Assembly: GCF_001747085.1 (NCBI RefSeq)
Contig: NZ_MDJD01000034.1
Location: 372,001-436,000, forward strand
DNA: 64,000 bases
Origin: Flavivirga aquatica
GTDB lineage: Bacteria > Bacteroidota > Bacteroidia > Flavobacteriales > Flavobacteriaceae
Direction: 5' to 3'
The position numbers were made by a program, and so were the translations under genes. The notes under the pieces were generated by a model. That model saw only the letters and a list, made by a program, of their open reading frames with translations. It was not told the DNA's origin and made no database searches. Shown piece after piece: positions 53,015-61,289 of this stretch (the stretch's first letter is position 1; every line of letters begins with the position of its first letter).

Positions 53015-53602
53015 TTATATAGAATTTGCTAAAAGTTGTTTTTCTGTAATTTTAATAACACCTTGTTTGTTAATTTCAAGAGTAAAATCTTTACATCTAT
53101 CTGTATTTGGTAGACAAAAAGAGGTGTTTAAATATAACATGTTCTCGTTGGAAGCATAATGGTCTATCCAAATGAATTGCATAATAGCATTAGCCCAAAA
53201 AGAAGGTGTTTCAAATTCTTTAAAAACCTTTTTATCAATGATACTTTTATTAATTTGATTACCGTTTTTAAAAACTTGAAGATTAGCTTCAAAGTTTTTG
53301 TAATAAACTTTTATTATGGTATCATTTTTAGTTTTTATGGTTTTTAAAACTATATTATTCTTAGTAGAGTTGTATTTTATCTTAATTTCAAAACCGTTAT
53401 TCAAAATAGTATCAGTATTAATCTCAATGTGTTGTTCTGGTACAAACTTGACCTGTTCACTAAAAGCGCTTAAAAGATTGGATTCCCTTAAAATATCTTG
53501 ATTACTTTTATAAGCCCTATTTCTGCCATCACAACTTATTAAAGAGGTAGCTAGTAATAAGAATATCATGATTGACCTATTTGTGTACAGTATTTTAAAC
53601 AT
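53015..53602 (-). CDS. Hypothetical lipoprotein (195 aa)
   Basis: A 195-residue predicted lipoprotein: the N-terminus runs MFKILYTNRSIMIFLLLATS into the lipobox SLISC (Cys near residue 24). No recognised domain in the mature part, which is rich in charged strands (EIKIKYNSTKNNIVLKTIKT). An in-frame ATG at 53569 would give a shorter signal peptide and remove the overlap. With the longer start it overlaps dnaX by 8 nt. It lies between dnaX and miaE in the same operon, a position that gives no hint of function. Confidence 0.7.
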   Translation of the reverse strand: MFKILYTNRSIMIFLLLATSLISCDGRNRAYKSNQDILRESNLLSAFSEQVKFVPEQHIEINTDTILNNGFEIKIKYNSTKNNIVLKTIKTKNDTIIKVYYKNFEANLQVFKNGNQINKSIIDKKVFKEFETPSFWANAIMQFIWIDHYASNENMLYLNTSFCLPNTDRCKDFTLEINKQGVIKITEKQLLANSI

Positions 53603-55307
53603 TTAAATCGAAAGTTTTTCTTAATAAGTCAATATTAGGGTTTTTTTCTTTTAATCTTTCAAATTTATCCTGATCTGTAAAAGCATATTGTTTTTCTTTA
53701 ACTTCATTTATGGTTATAGATAAACTAATATCATAATTACTCAAGGATTTTCTAATAAAGTTCATTAACCCAAATTGTTGCCTTTCAACTTCTAGTTTAT
53801 TAGTCGAATTAGGAAATTCTATATGTGCAACAGTACCTTTTATTTTTGGAGTATCAATAGATAAAATAGATGCTAAATTATGTTTTCCATCACGCCTTAA
53901 CTTTTCTATATAGGCAAGCCAAACTTCTATAAATTCTTTTTCTGTAAAGGGCTCTTTTGGTAAATCTTCTTCTTCAACAACAACATCCATTTGTTTAATA
54001 AGATGTTCCTTTTTTGCTCTAATACTACTAAGTGAAAGGCCAGAAGTACGTTTGCTTCCTTGTTTTAAGATAATTTTAGGCGGTGTTTTTACTTGAAAAT
54101 CAGAAGTATTCGTTTTTACAGCTTGAGGTTTATTACTAGTAACCAAATTACTTTCTTTGTCCTTAGGAGCTTTTACAGGAATAGGCGTAATGCCCTTTTG
54201 TTTAAAGTATGAAGCTGGAATTATGTAATGTCTGCTATTTTTTTTTTCTCCATCAAAAGTGATAGAGGCAAGTTGCATAAGGCATAATTCAACAAGTAAG
54301 CGTTGATTTTTACTTGTTTTGTATTTGAGATCGCAATCGTTAGCTAAACCAATACCTTGCATGAGGAATTCTTGTGAAGCTTTTTTTGATTGTTCTAAAT
54401 ATTTTGTTTTGGTTTGCTCTCCAACCTCGAGTAATTCTATAGTTTGAGGCGTTTTTGCTACAAGTAAATCTCTAAAATGAGATGCTAAACCAGCAATATA
54501 ATGATGACCATCAAATCCTTTTGATAGCGTATTATTAAATTGAAGTAATAGTTCTGGTATTTTATTTTCTAAAATAAGGTCTGTACTATTAAAATAGGTT
54601 TCGTAGTCCAGTACATTTAAATTTTCGGTAACAGCTTGTCTGGTTAAATTTTTACCTGAAAAACTAACGACTCTATCAAAAATAGAAAGTGCATCACGCA
54701 TGGCACCGTCTGCCTTTTGTGCAATAATATGTAAGGCATCATCATCAGCATTAATTCCTTGTTCTTCCGCAATATATTTTAAATATTCCTTAGCATCTTT
54801 TACTGTAATTCGTTTAAAATCAAAAATCTGACAACGAGATAATATTGTTGGAATGATTTTATGTTTTTCAGTAGTAGCTAAAATAAATATACAATGCTTT
54901 GGAGGCTCTTCTAATGTTTTAAGAAAAGCATTAAAAGCAGCTTGAGATAACATATGTACCTCATCAATAATATAGACTTTATATTTACCTATTTGAGGAG
55001 GAATTCTAACTTGATCGGTTAAACTTCTAATATCATCAACCGAGTTGTTAGAAGCAGCATCCAATTCAAAAATATTAAAAGCAAAATCTTCATCACCAAC
55101 TTCAGAACCTTCACTATTAATCATTTTGGCTAAAATACGAGCACAAGTTGTTTTACCAACACCACGAGGACCAGTAAATAATAAGGCTTGAGCTAAATGA
55201 TTGTTTTCAATAGCATTTAATAATGTGTTTGTAATAGCTTGTTGACCAACAACATCTTTAAACGTTTGTGGTCTGTATTTTCTAGCTGATACTACAAAGT
55301 GTTCCAT
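53595..55307 (-). CDS. dnaX: DNA polymerase III subunit gamma/tau
   Basis: A 570-residue clamp-loader ATPase. Walker A is GPRGVGKTTCARILA (near residue 45), Walker B YKVYIIDEVHML, the sensor-1 ILATTEKHKI and the arginine-finger SRCQIFDFKRI. The opening SARKYRPQTFKDVVGQQAIT is typical. The four-Cys zinc module normally placed between Walker A and the LDAASNN segment is absent; about 20 acidic residues stand in its place (NSEGSEVGDEDFAFNIF). The C-terminal third (about 380-570) is divergent and low in complexity, as is usual for tau. I saw no frameshift signal for a separate gamma form. Confidence 0.96.
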   Translation of the reverse strand: MEHFVVSARKYRPQTFKDVVGQQAITNTLLNAIENNHLAQALLFTGPRGVGKTTCARILAKMINSEGSEVGDEDFAFNIFELDAASNNSVDDIRSLTDQVRIPPQIGKYKVYIIDEVHMLSQAAFNAFLKTLEEPPKHCIFILATTEKHKIIPTILSRCQIFDFKRITVKDAKEYLKYIAEEQGINADDDALHIIAQKADGAMRDALSIFDRVVSFSGKNLTRQAVTENLNVLDYETYFNSTDLILENKIPELLLQFNNTLSKGFDGHHYIAGLASHFRDLLVAKTPQTIELLEVGEQTKTKYLEQSKKASQEFLMQGIGLANDCDLKYKTSKNQRLLVELCLMQLASITFDGEKKNSRHYIIPASYFKQKGITPIPVKAPKDKESNLVTSNKPQAVKTNTSDFQVKTPPKIILKQGSKRTSGLSLSSIRAKKEHLIKQMDVVVEEEDLPKEPFTEKEFIEVWLAYIEKLRRDGKHNLASILSIDTPKIKGTVAHIEFPNSTNKLEVERQQFGLMNFIRKSLSNYDISLSITINEVKEKQYAFTDQDKFERLKEKNPNIDLLRKTFDLNV

Positions 55308-55335
55308 TGATTAAATATTGAATAGTAATATATAA

Positions 55336-55343
55336 CAAATTTA
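55336..55343 (-). promoter_or_regulatory. Putative -7 promoter element of dnaX
   Basis: On the minus strand this reads TAAATTTG, matching TAnnTTTG, 28 nt upstream of the ATG. Confidence 0.45.
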
Positions 55344-55537
55344 AAAATTCAGTTTAAAACTTAAGACTATAACCAGATTAAATTAATAATGAGTTATTAA
55401 CAATGTTTTTTTACATGAAGCATATTCTTTACTCAAATTTCGAATAATTTGATTTCGTTTTATGTTGATTAAGAGTACAGTTTTTTAGTTTTTATCTACA
55501 AAAAAAGAAAATCTTTTTTAGTCGAAAAAAAGAAAAA

Positions 55538-55579
55538 ACCTTACAAAATACAATTTTAAAAAATTGAAAAATGTAAGGT
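55538..55579. promoter_or_regulatory. Nested inverted repeats upstream of the adenylation operon
   Basis: Outer arms ACCTTACA (55538-55545) and TGTAAGGT (55572-55579) are exact complements. Inside, CAATTT (55551-55556) pairs with AAATTG (55561-55566). The block ends 66 nt before the ATG at 55646. No T-run follows, so it may be an operator or a leader hairpin. Confidence 0.5.
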
Positions 55580-55645
55580 ATTTAACATATATAGCTGTTT
55601 TTTGACCCTAGTTTTATCGAATAATAATTTTAAACTAAAAGACTA

Positions 55646-57292
55646 ATGAGAACTAATGATGAAAAAAACAAACCTGTCTATTTAAAAAGTAAAGCAGAGA
55701 AAAGAATTAAACATGAAGACACCTCTAGTTTGTATTTAGACAATAGACTACAAAATTTAACCCCTAGAGAACAAATTTTTTTTAAACGATTTGGTTTTGG
55801 AGCTAAAGTAGAACTTCGTTTTAATTGTATTCATCATGCATTTGAGTCTTATGCAAAAGCTATACCAGAAAGTATTGCGGTATCGCATCAGGGAGAAACA
55901 ATTACTTATAAACAACTTAATTACGAAGCCAATAAATTGGCGAAAGTTTTAACGAGAAATGGTGTTAGAAATGGAGATAACGTTGGGCTATTTATAAAAC
56001 GATCTATACCTATGGTTATAGGTATTTTAGCTATTCTTAAAGTTGGAGCTGCGTATGTTCCTAAACATATAAGTGTCGTTCCAGAAGAGCAACTAAAGCA
56101 CATTATTAGGACAGCTTCTATAAAGATTGTTTTAACAGTTTCTGATTATAAAAAGCAGATCCCTATTGTTAATTCAAGCAAAAATATTTTTATAGATCAG
56201 ATTAAGGAACAATTTTATGATACAGGTACATTATTTATTCCTGAAAGACCTATAAAACCAGAAGACAAAGCGTTTATCATTTTTACTTCGGGAACAACAG
56301 GTCTTGCCAATGGTGTTCAAGTATCTCATCGTAATATTTGTAATATACTTTTAACAAGCCCAGGTAATTTAGGAATGCGCCCAGGGTTAAAAGTAGCACA
56401 AATATTAAATATAGCTTTCGATATGGCAGTCTGGGAAGTACTAGGTTGTCTTGCTAATGGAGCAAGTTTAGTGATTAGAGGTAAAAACATTCAAGAAACT
56501 GCAGAGCAAGTTGATGTTATTATTTCTACACCAACAATTCTTAGTACGCTGGATGTAAATAAATGCAAGAATGTAAAAGTAGTTGCTGTAGCAGGAGAAC
56601 CTTGTCCTGAATATTTAGCAAATAAGTGGGGAAAGTTTTGTGCATTTTATAATTCGTGTGGACCAACAGAAACTACTATTGTAAATACTGCACAACGTTA
56701 TTACCCATCCGATGAGTTTTTAACTATTGGAAGACCTACCCCAAATAATACAGTTTACATATTAGATAAAAATAGAGAGCCATCTGCTATTGGAGAAATA
56801 GGTGAGATGTGGGCAGGAGGCGATTGTGTATCCTTGGGATACGTTAATAATGAGAAATTAAATAGGGAACGTTATGTTCCAGATCCTTTTTTAGGAAAAG
56901 GAAGAAAGATGTTTAGAACTAGAGATTTAGGACGATGGACTGTAAATGGAGAATTAGAGCATTTTGGAAGAGTCGACGATCAGGTTAAAATTAAAGGGTT
57001 TAGAGTTGAATTAGATTCTGTATCGAATGTCTTGGAAAGTATTCCCGTGTGTAAACGTGCGGTAACTTTAAAATACGATTCTAAAACTCTTGTTGCATTT
57101 GTAAGTCCTGAGATTATAACTGAAGACCAAGCAAAAGAAACAGTATCAAAGGCTTTACCATATTACTGTATACCAGAAAGGATCATTGCATTAAAGGAGC
57201 TCCCAAAAACGAATAGAGGTAAAATAAACAAACGCCTTTTAATGGAAATTGCAAAGAATCAACTTGAAAAAAAATATGATGGAAACAATTAA
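55646..57292 (+). CDS. Stand-alone amino-acid-type adenylation enzyme (ANL superfamily)
   Basis: A 548-residue adenylate-forming enzyme resembling an NRPS A domain. A basic, non-catalytic segment of about 55 residues precedes it. Core motifs: A3 IIFTSGTTGLANGVQVSH (near 214), A4 FDMAVWE (near 257), A5 NSCGPTETTI, A7 RTRDLGRW, A8 GRVDDQVKIKGFRVELD, and A10 NRGKINKRLL with the catalytic Lys near 524. The Asp in FDMAVWE sits where NRPS domains hold the amino group of an amino acid, so an amino-acid substrate is likely. No carrier (PCP) or condensation domain is attached or nearby. It overlaps the next gene by 14-17 nt, so the two are coupled. Product unknown. Confidence 0.85.
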   Translation: MRTNDEKNKPVYLKSKAEKRIKHEDTSSLYLDNRLQNLTPREQIFFKRFGFGAKVELRFNCIHHAFESYAKAIPESIAVSHQGETITYKQLNYEANKLAKVLTRNGVRNGDNVGLFIKRSIPMVIGILAILKVGAAYVPKHISVVPEEQLKHIIRTASIKIVLTVSDYKKQIPIVNSSKNIFIDQIKEQFYDTGTLFIPERPIKPEDKAFIIFTSGTTGLANGVQVSHRNICNILLTSPGNLGMRPGLKVAQILNIAFDMAVWEVLGCLANGASLVIRGKNIQETAEQVDVIISTPTILSTLDVNKCKNVKVVAVAGEPCPEYLANKWGKFCAFYNSCGPTETTIVNTAQRYYPSDEFLTIGRPTPNNTVYILDKNREPSAIGEIGEMWAGGDCVSLGYVNNEKLNRERYVPDPFLGKGRKMFRTRDLGRWTVNGELEHFGRVDDQVKIKGFRVELDSVSNVLESIPVCKRAVTLKYDSKTLVAFVSPEIITEDQAKETVSKALPYYCIPERIIALKELPKTNRGKINKRLLMEIAKNQLEKKYDGNN

Positions 57293-58676
57293 TAAAGAAA
57301 TAGTTAAAAAGATAACCAAAGATGATAAGAGAATGGATAATTATGTAAATTATGATGATGTGGTATTACCACAGAAACAACCATATTATAAACGAATATG
57401 GAAACACCCGTTATTAATGCAGTACAATAGATTGATAATGCTAATATTCATAATAAATATTAGTCTTTTAATATATGGAATTAATACCGGTGATTGGTGG
57501 AATACTAATGAAGTTGCATTGAAAACAATTTCAAATATTACTATTATTAATATAGCAGCAGCGATTTTAATTAGGCAACAGTATGTTGTTAACTTATTAT
57601 TTAAAATAGCTACAAGTGTTCCCAAATCATGGCCTTTAACGATTAGATGGGCAGCAGCAAAGATATATCATTTTGGAGGTATCCATATGGGAGGTAACAT
57701 AGCAGGTACCATTTGGTATATTATTTTTGTAGCTTCAGTAATATACTCATGGAGTAATAATTTATCAGGAGTTTCTTTGGGGTTGGTAGTAGTTACTAAT
57801 AGTATTCTTTTAATACTTGTTGTCATGGTAATTATGGCCTTACCTAAAAACAGATCTAAAAAACATAATAGGTTTGAATTAACACATCGTTTTGGAGGAT
57901 GGACTGCATTGATTTTATTTTGGGTTCAAATATTATTGTTTGTAGGGTTGCAAAAAGGTGAGCAAAGTTACAGTGAAGCACTTATATCTTCTTTAGGGTT
58001 TTGGTTATTAATAGCTATAACAATAAGTATAGCTATTCCCTGGTTGTATCTTAAAAAAGTAGAGATACAAGTCGTAAATCCATCATCACATGTGGTTTTA
58101 GTAAATTTTAATTATGGCGTAACTCCGTTTGCAGGATCATCTACTGCAATTAGTAGAAGTCCACTTAAAGAATGGCACTCATTTGCTAATGTTCCATCTC
58201 CAGGTAAAGAAGGGTTTCGATTAACTATTTCTAGAGCAGGTGATTGGACAGGTACTTTAATAGATGATTTACCCTCACATGTTTGGATTAAAGGCATTCC
58301 AACAGCAGGTGTAGGAAATATCGAAAAACTATTTAAACGTGTTGTTTGGATTGCTACAGGAAGTGGTATAGGACCTTGTATACCTCATTTATTATCTAAT
58401 GAAGTGCCGTCAATTTTAGTTTGGGCAACTAGAAATCCTAGAAAAACTTATGGAGACGATTTGGTAGATGAAATTCTAGACGTACAACCCAATGCTATTA
58501 TTTGGAATACCGACTCTCATGGTAAACCAGATATGTTAAAACTCGCATATAAAGCTTACAAAGAATTTGATGCAGAAGCAGTGATTTGTATTTCTAACAA
58601 AAAACTCACATGGCAAGTGGTACATGGTATGGAAATTCATGGAATTCCAGCCTATGGAGCTATTTGGGATTCGTAA
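57276..58676 (+). CDS. Six-helix membrane oxidoreductase-like protein (TmpA-like)
   Basis: About 466 residues. Six hydrophobic helices occupy roughly residues 40-260 (e.g. LIMLIFIINISLLIYGI, GNIAGTIWYIIFVASVIYSW, FGGWTALILFWVQILLFVGL), and a soluble C-terminal half follows. There, EWHSFANVPS and FRLTISRAGDW look like a ferredoxin-reductase-type flavin site, and WIATGSGIGPCIPHLL (near 360) like the NAD(P) loop. The arrangement recalls the fungal membrane flavoprotein TmpA, which from memory is linked to adenylate-forming enzymes. No haem-ligand His pair is obvious. The start is uncertain: ATGs at 57276 and 57279 both overlap the previous gene, and a TTG further upstream is less likely. Role inferred only. 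Confidence 0.68.
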   Translation: MMETINKEIVKKITKDDKRMDNYVNYDDVVLPQKQPYYKRIWKHPLLMQYNRLIMLIFIINISLLIYGINTGDWWNTNEVALKTISNITIINIAAAILIRQQYVVNLLFKIATSVPKSWPLTIRWAAAKIYHFGGIHMGGNIAGTIWYIIFVASVIYSWSNNLSGVSLGLVVVTNSILLILVVMVIMALPKNRSKKHNRFELTHRFGGWTALILFWVQILLFVGLQKGEQSYSEALISSLGFWLLIAITISIAIPWLYLKKVEIQVVNPSSHVVLVNFNYGVTPFAGSSTAISRSPLKEWHSFANVPSPGKEGFRLTISRAGDWTGTLIDDLPSHVWIKGIPTAGVGNIEKLFKRVVWIATGSGIGPCIPHLLSNEVPSILVWATRNPRKTYGDDLVDEILDVQPNAIIWNTDSHGKPDMLKLAYKAYKEFDAEAVICISNKKLTWQVVHGMEIHGIPAYGAIWDS

Positions 58677-58704
58677 ACACTATTAACTTTTATAAAAATA
58701 TACT

Positions 58705-59490
58705 ATGGACATAATAGATAAACATTATGGAGGAGTTGTTGTACTTCAACTTAACCGTCCTAAAAACCTAAATGCGTTAAACACAAATATAATGCATGAT
58801 ATAGTAAGTATTATGAGTAAATATGATAAAGAGCCAGAAGTAGGCTGTTTTGTAATTACTGGAAATGAAAAAGCATTTGCAGCAGGAGCAGATATTAAAG
58901 AGATGGTTGACAAGTCATATTTAGAAATGTTAGATGAAGATTTCTTTGCGGGTTGGGAACAGTTTGTAAATATTAAAACACCAAAAATAGCAGCAGTATC
59001 TGGATATGCTTTAGGCGGAGGTTGTGAATTGGCTATGATGTGTGATATGGTTTTCGCAGCTGAAAATGCAAAATTTGGCCAACCTGAAATAAAATTAGGT
59101 GTAATACCAGGTATTGGAGGCTCACAACGCTTAACAAAACTTATAGGAAGAGTTAAAGCTATGGATATGATTCTTACAGGAAAATTTATTGACGCGAAAG
59201 AAGCAAAACAAGCAGGTTTGGTATCTAGAATATTTCCTGTTGAAACTTTATTGGAAGAAACTATAAAGGTGGCTAAAATCATTTCAAATTACAGTAAGCC
59301 AACAACTCAAAAAGCAAAAGAAGTTGTGAATAGAGCAGAAGAAATAGGTTTAAAAGAAGGTGTTTTATTTGAACGAAGTATGTTTCATAGTTTGTTTGCA
59401 ACTCAAGATCAAAAAGAAGGTATGAAAGCCTTTATAGAAAAACGAGATCCAGATTTTAAAGGATTTAAAACATTAAAAAAAACGAATTAA
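58705..59490 (+). CDS. Enoyl-CoA hydratase/isomerase (crotonase) family protein
   Basis: A 261-residue cytosolic crotonase. Both catalytic Glu of true hydratases are present: GYALGGGCELAMMCD (near residue 108) and FGQPEIKLGVIPGIGG (near 128). The oxyanion-hole segment AFAAGADIKEM is intact, and the C-terminal FERSMFHSLFATQDQKEGM is as in short-chain hydratases. It begins 28 nt after the membrane oxidoreductase gene, on the same strand. It could belong to beta-oxidation, or serve the neighbouring adenylation enzyme if acyl-CoA is involved. The first reading is the better supported by sequence, the second by position. Confidence 0.92.
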   Translation: MDIIDKHYGGVVVLQLNRPKNLNALNTNIMHDIVSIMSKYDKEPEVGCFVITGNEKAFAAGADIKEMVDKSYLEMLDEDFFAGWEQFVNIKTPKIAAVSGYALGGGCELAMMCDMVFAAENAKFGQPEIKLGVIPGIGGSQRLTKLIGRVKAMDMILTGKFIDAKEAKQAGLVSRIFPVETLLEETIKVAKIISNYSKPTTQKAKEVVNRAEEIGLKEGVLFERSMFHSLFATQDQKEGMKAFIEKRDPDFKGFKTLKKTN

Positions 59491-59512
59491 AATTAAATTA
59501 AATATTAAAATT

Positions 59513-60241
59513 ATGAAAAAGTTAGCAATTATTATCTTAACATTAATCATACAAATCACTTACGCTCAAGAAATAAAAAGCGATGAAAAAGAAAAGAAAA
59601 AGACAAGCTTTGTAATTATGCCCATACATAATAGTGTAGCAGGTTTTTCCAATGTTTTTTTAGGAAATTACAAGTTGGATGATAAAAAGAATTTAACCTT
59701 TTATAGTGTATTTTGGAACAACCCTAGTTTTGGGGGACTTACAGGTAGTGATTTGTTTTTAGAAACAGGTATTGGATTAGGCTTTAAATTTGATAAATGG
59801 TATGTTAACCCTACTTTAGGTTTTGGTCATGGGAAATTTATGTCTAATAGTACTGAAACTACAATTGGAGAAGCTATTATTCCTAGTGTTTTGGTATTAT
59901 ATAACTCAAAGCGTTTTGAGTTAGATAGTTACTTAGCTTTATATAAATCTTTTAGAAAAGGAAATGGAGATGCAACTAGAGATTTAGTTTTAAATTGGAT
60001 TGTACCTGGATATAAAGTTAGTGACCATTTTTCTTTTGGAGCATTTTACGAGAGCTTTTCTCAAGTGAGAACAGAAAATGGAATGAATGAAAAACATATT
60101 TACCAGTGGTTAGGAGGCTACATAAAAGCAACTATGAATAATGGCATTTGGTTTAGGTTTGCTGCAGGACCAAATTTAGCAACAGATCTAGGAACAAGCA
60201 AAGAGTTTTATAAAATACAAGCTTTTATTCCTCTAAAATAA
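59513..60241 (+). CDS. Exported outer-membrane barrel-like protein of unknown function (242 aa)
   Basis: A 242-residue exported protein: signal peptide ending QITYAQ, then charged linker SDEKEKKKTS and a series of amphipathic strands (FVIMPIHNSVAGFSNVFLGN, YSVFWNNPSFGGLTGSD, WYVNPTLGFGHGKF, WFRFAAGPNLATDLG) ending FIPLK. This matches a DUF6733-like small barrel family. It is 22 nt after the crotonase gene and before a strong terminator, so it is the last gene of the adenylation operon. A barrel at the end of the operon could export or import the small molecule; that is inference. Confidence 0.72.
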   Translation: MKKLAIIILTLIIQITYAQEIKSDEKEKKKTSFVIMPIHNSVAGFSNVFLGNYKLDDKKNLTFYSVFWNNPSFGGLTGSDLFLETGIGLGFKFDKWYVNPTLGFGHGKFMSNSTETTIGEAIIPSVLVLYNSKRFELDSYLALYKSFRKGNGDATRDLVLNWIVPGYKVSDHFSFGAFYESFSQVRTENGMNEKHIYQWLGGYIKATMNNGIWFRFAAGPNLATDLGTSKEFYKIQAFIPLK

Positions 60242-60260
60242 ATTTGAAATTTTATACAAA

Positions 60261-60296
60261 AATCGTCTAGAAACTACATCTAGACGATTTTTTTTG
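60261..60296 (+). terminator. Terminator of the adenylation operon
   Basis: An 11-bp perfect stem (AATCGTCTAGA and complement, 60261-60289) with a 7-nt loop and a T-run to 60296. Confidence 0.9.
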
Positions 60297-60299
60297 TTA

Positions 60300-60307
60300 T
60301 ACTTTTG
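60300..60307 (+). promoter_or_regulatory. Putative -7 promoter element of rnpB
   Basis: TACTTTTG matches TAnnTTTG exactly. It lies 4 nt after the T-run of the preceding terminator and a few nucleotides before the RNA start. Confidence 0.6.
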
Positions 60308-60309
60308 CC

Positions 60310-60661
60310 AATAAGCAGATCGCCTTATCGCTTTTGTATTGATTTTTTTAATACTAGAGAGGAAAGTCCGGACACCATAGTGCAATATAGTGGTTAACAG
60401 CCACCAGTCGTGAGGCTAGGAAAAGTGCAACAGAAAGTATGTACAGGTAATGCTGTAGTGAAATCAGGTAAACTCTATTAGGTGCAATGTCATGTATACT
60501 AACGTTTGAGCGTGCACGCGCGATTGTTAGAGGGTAGACAGCTAGAGTATATTAGTAATAATATACGTAGATAAATGATAAGGATATTTTATATTTTAAT
60601 TTGGATAAATCCAGAAACAAGATTTAAGATATACAGAATCCGGCTTATAGAACTACTTAGA
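60310..60661 (+). ncRNA. rnpB: RNase P RNA, bacterial class A
   Basis: The catalytic RNA of RNase P, about 350 nt. Conserved core blocks are visible in order: AGAGGAAAGTCCGGAC (CR-I) at about 60356-60371, ACAGAAAGT in the P-region, GGTAAACTC, AGAGGGTAGAC, GATAAATGATAAGG and the CR-V block ACAGAATCCGGCTTATAG near 60634. The ends TAAGCAG (60312-60318) and CTACTTA (60653-60659) can pair as P1 with one mismatch. Ends are approximate. It is followed by a strong bidirectional terminator shared with rsmD. Confidence 0.95.
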
Positions 60662-60663
60662 AA

Positions 60664-60699
60664 TAAAAAGTCCTTCTTTTAAAAGAAGGACTTTTTTTG
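60664..60699. terminator. Bidirectional terminator between rnpB and rsmD
   Basis: A 14-bp stem (AAAGTCCTTCTTTT and complement) with an A-run before and a T-run after, between convergent rnpB and rsmD. Confidence 0.92.
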
Positions 60700-60731
60700 T
60701 TTAAATTTTTATTACTTAGTTATCTTAAATA

Positions 60732-61289
60732 TTATGGGTGTAGGTCTTTATCAGGATGTTCGAAAAAACTAAAAACATTACCACCATAACTTTTTGAGTA
60801 ACTATAATTAGATAACTCAGATAGATTAGTGTGTTTTGAATGCTCAACAATAAGCAAACCATCATTTAACAGTATATTGTTTTGAAATACTAGTTCAGGA
60901 ATTTTTTGAAATTGTTCATCTGTAAAATCATAAGGAGGGTCTGCAAATATTATATTAGCTTGCATAGTTGACTCTCCCAAAAATTTAAACACATCACTTT
61001 TTATAGTTTGTATAGACATTTTGAAAGTATCCGACGTTTGATTAATAAATTTAATGCAACCAAAATTTTGATCTACACAAGTTATATTCTCAGTACCTCT
61101 AGATGCAAATTCATAACTTATATTGCCAGTTCCTGCAAATAAATCTAATACAGAAACCTCATCAAAATAATAATGGTTATTAATAATGTTAAATAATGAC
61201 TCCTTTGCCATATCTGTAGTTGGACGTACAGGTAAGTTTTTAGGAGCTATAATCTTCCTACTTTTATATAATCCTGATATAATACGCAT
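60732..61289 (-). CDS. rsmD: 16S rRNA (guanine-966-N2)-methyltransferase
   Basis: A 185-residue Rossmann-fold methyltransferase of the RsmD family. Motif I is VLDLFAGTGNISYEFASRG (about residues 48-66), motif IV FADPPYDF (near 115), and the opening RIISGLYKSRKIIAPKN, then RPTTDMAKESLFNI, is diagnostic of RsmD. It is third in an operon; its ATG overlaps the stop of the DUF3822 gene by 1 nt (TAATG), so translation is coupled. Confidence 0.95.
   Translation of the reverse strand: MRIISGLYKSRKIIAPKNLPVRPTTDMAKESLFNIINNHYYFDEVSVLDLFAGTGNISYEFASRGTENITCVDQNFGCIKFINQTSDTFKMSIQTIKSDVFKFLGESTMQANIIFADPPYDFTDEQFQKIPELVFQNNILLNDGLLIVEHSKHTNLSELSNYSYSKSYGGNVFSFFEHPDKDLHP

Larger units (their letters stand above)
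55308..55645. other. 338-bp divergent intergenic region
   Basis: No gene seen. It separates dnaX from the adenylation/oxidoreductase operon. It holds a dnaX promoter match (55336-55343), A-rich and T-rich runs, and a nested inverted repeat (55538-55579) next to the operon start. Confidence 0.7.

Noticed and set aside
58746-59282. A 178-codon open frame on the minus strand inside the crotonase gene
   Set aside because: It lies wholly opposite a clear crotonase with both catalytic Glu. The encoded protein has no family features and biased composition, as expected for a shadow frame.
55646-60241. A complete non-ribosomal peptide synthetase cluster
   Set aside because: No carrier, condensation or thioesterase domain is present in or near the operon.
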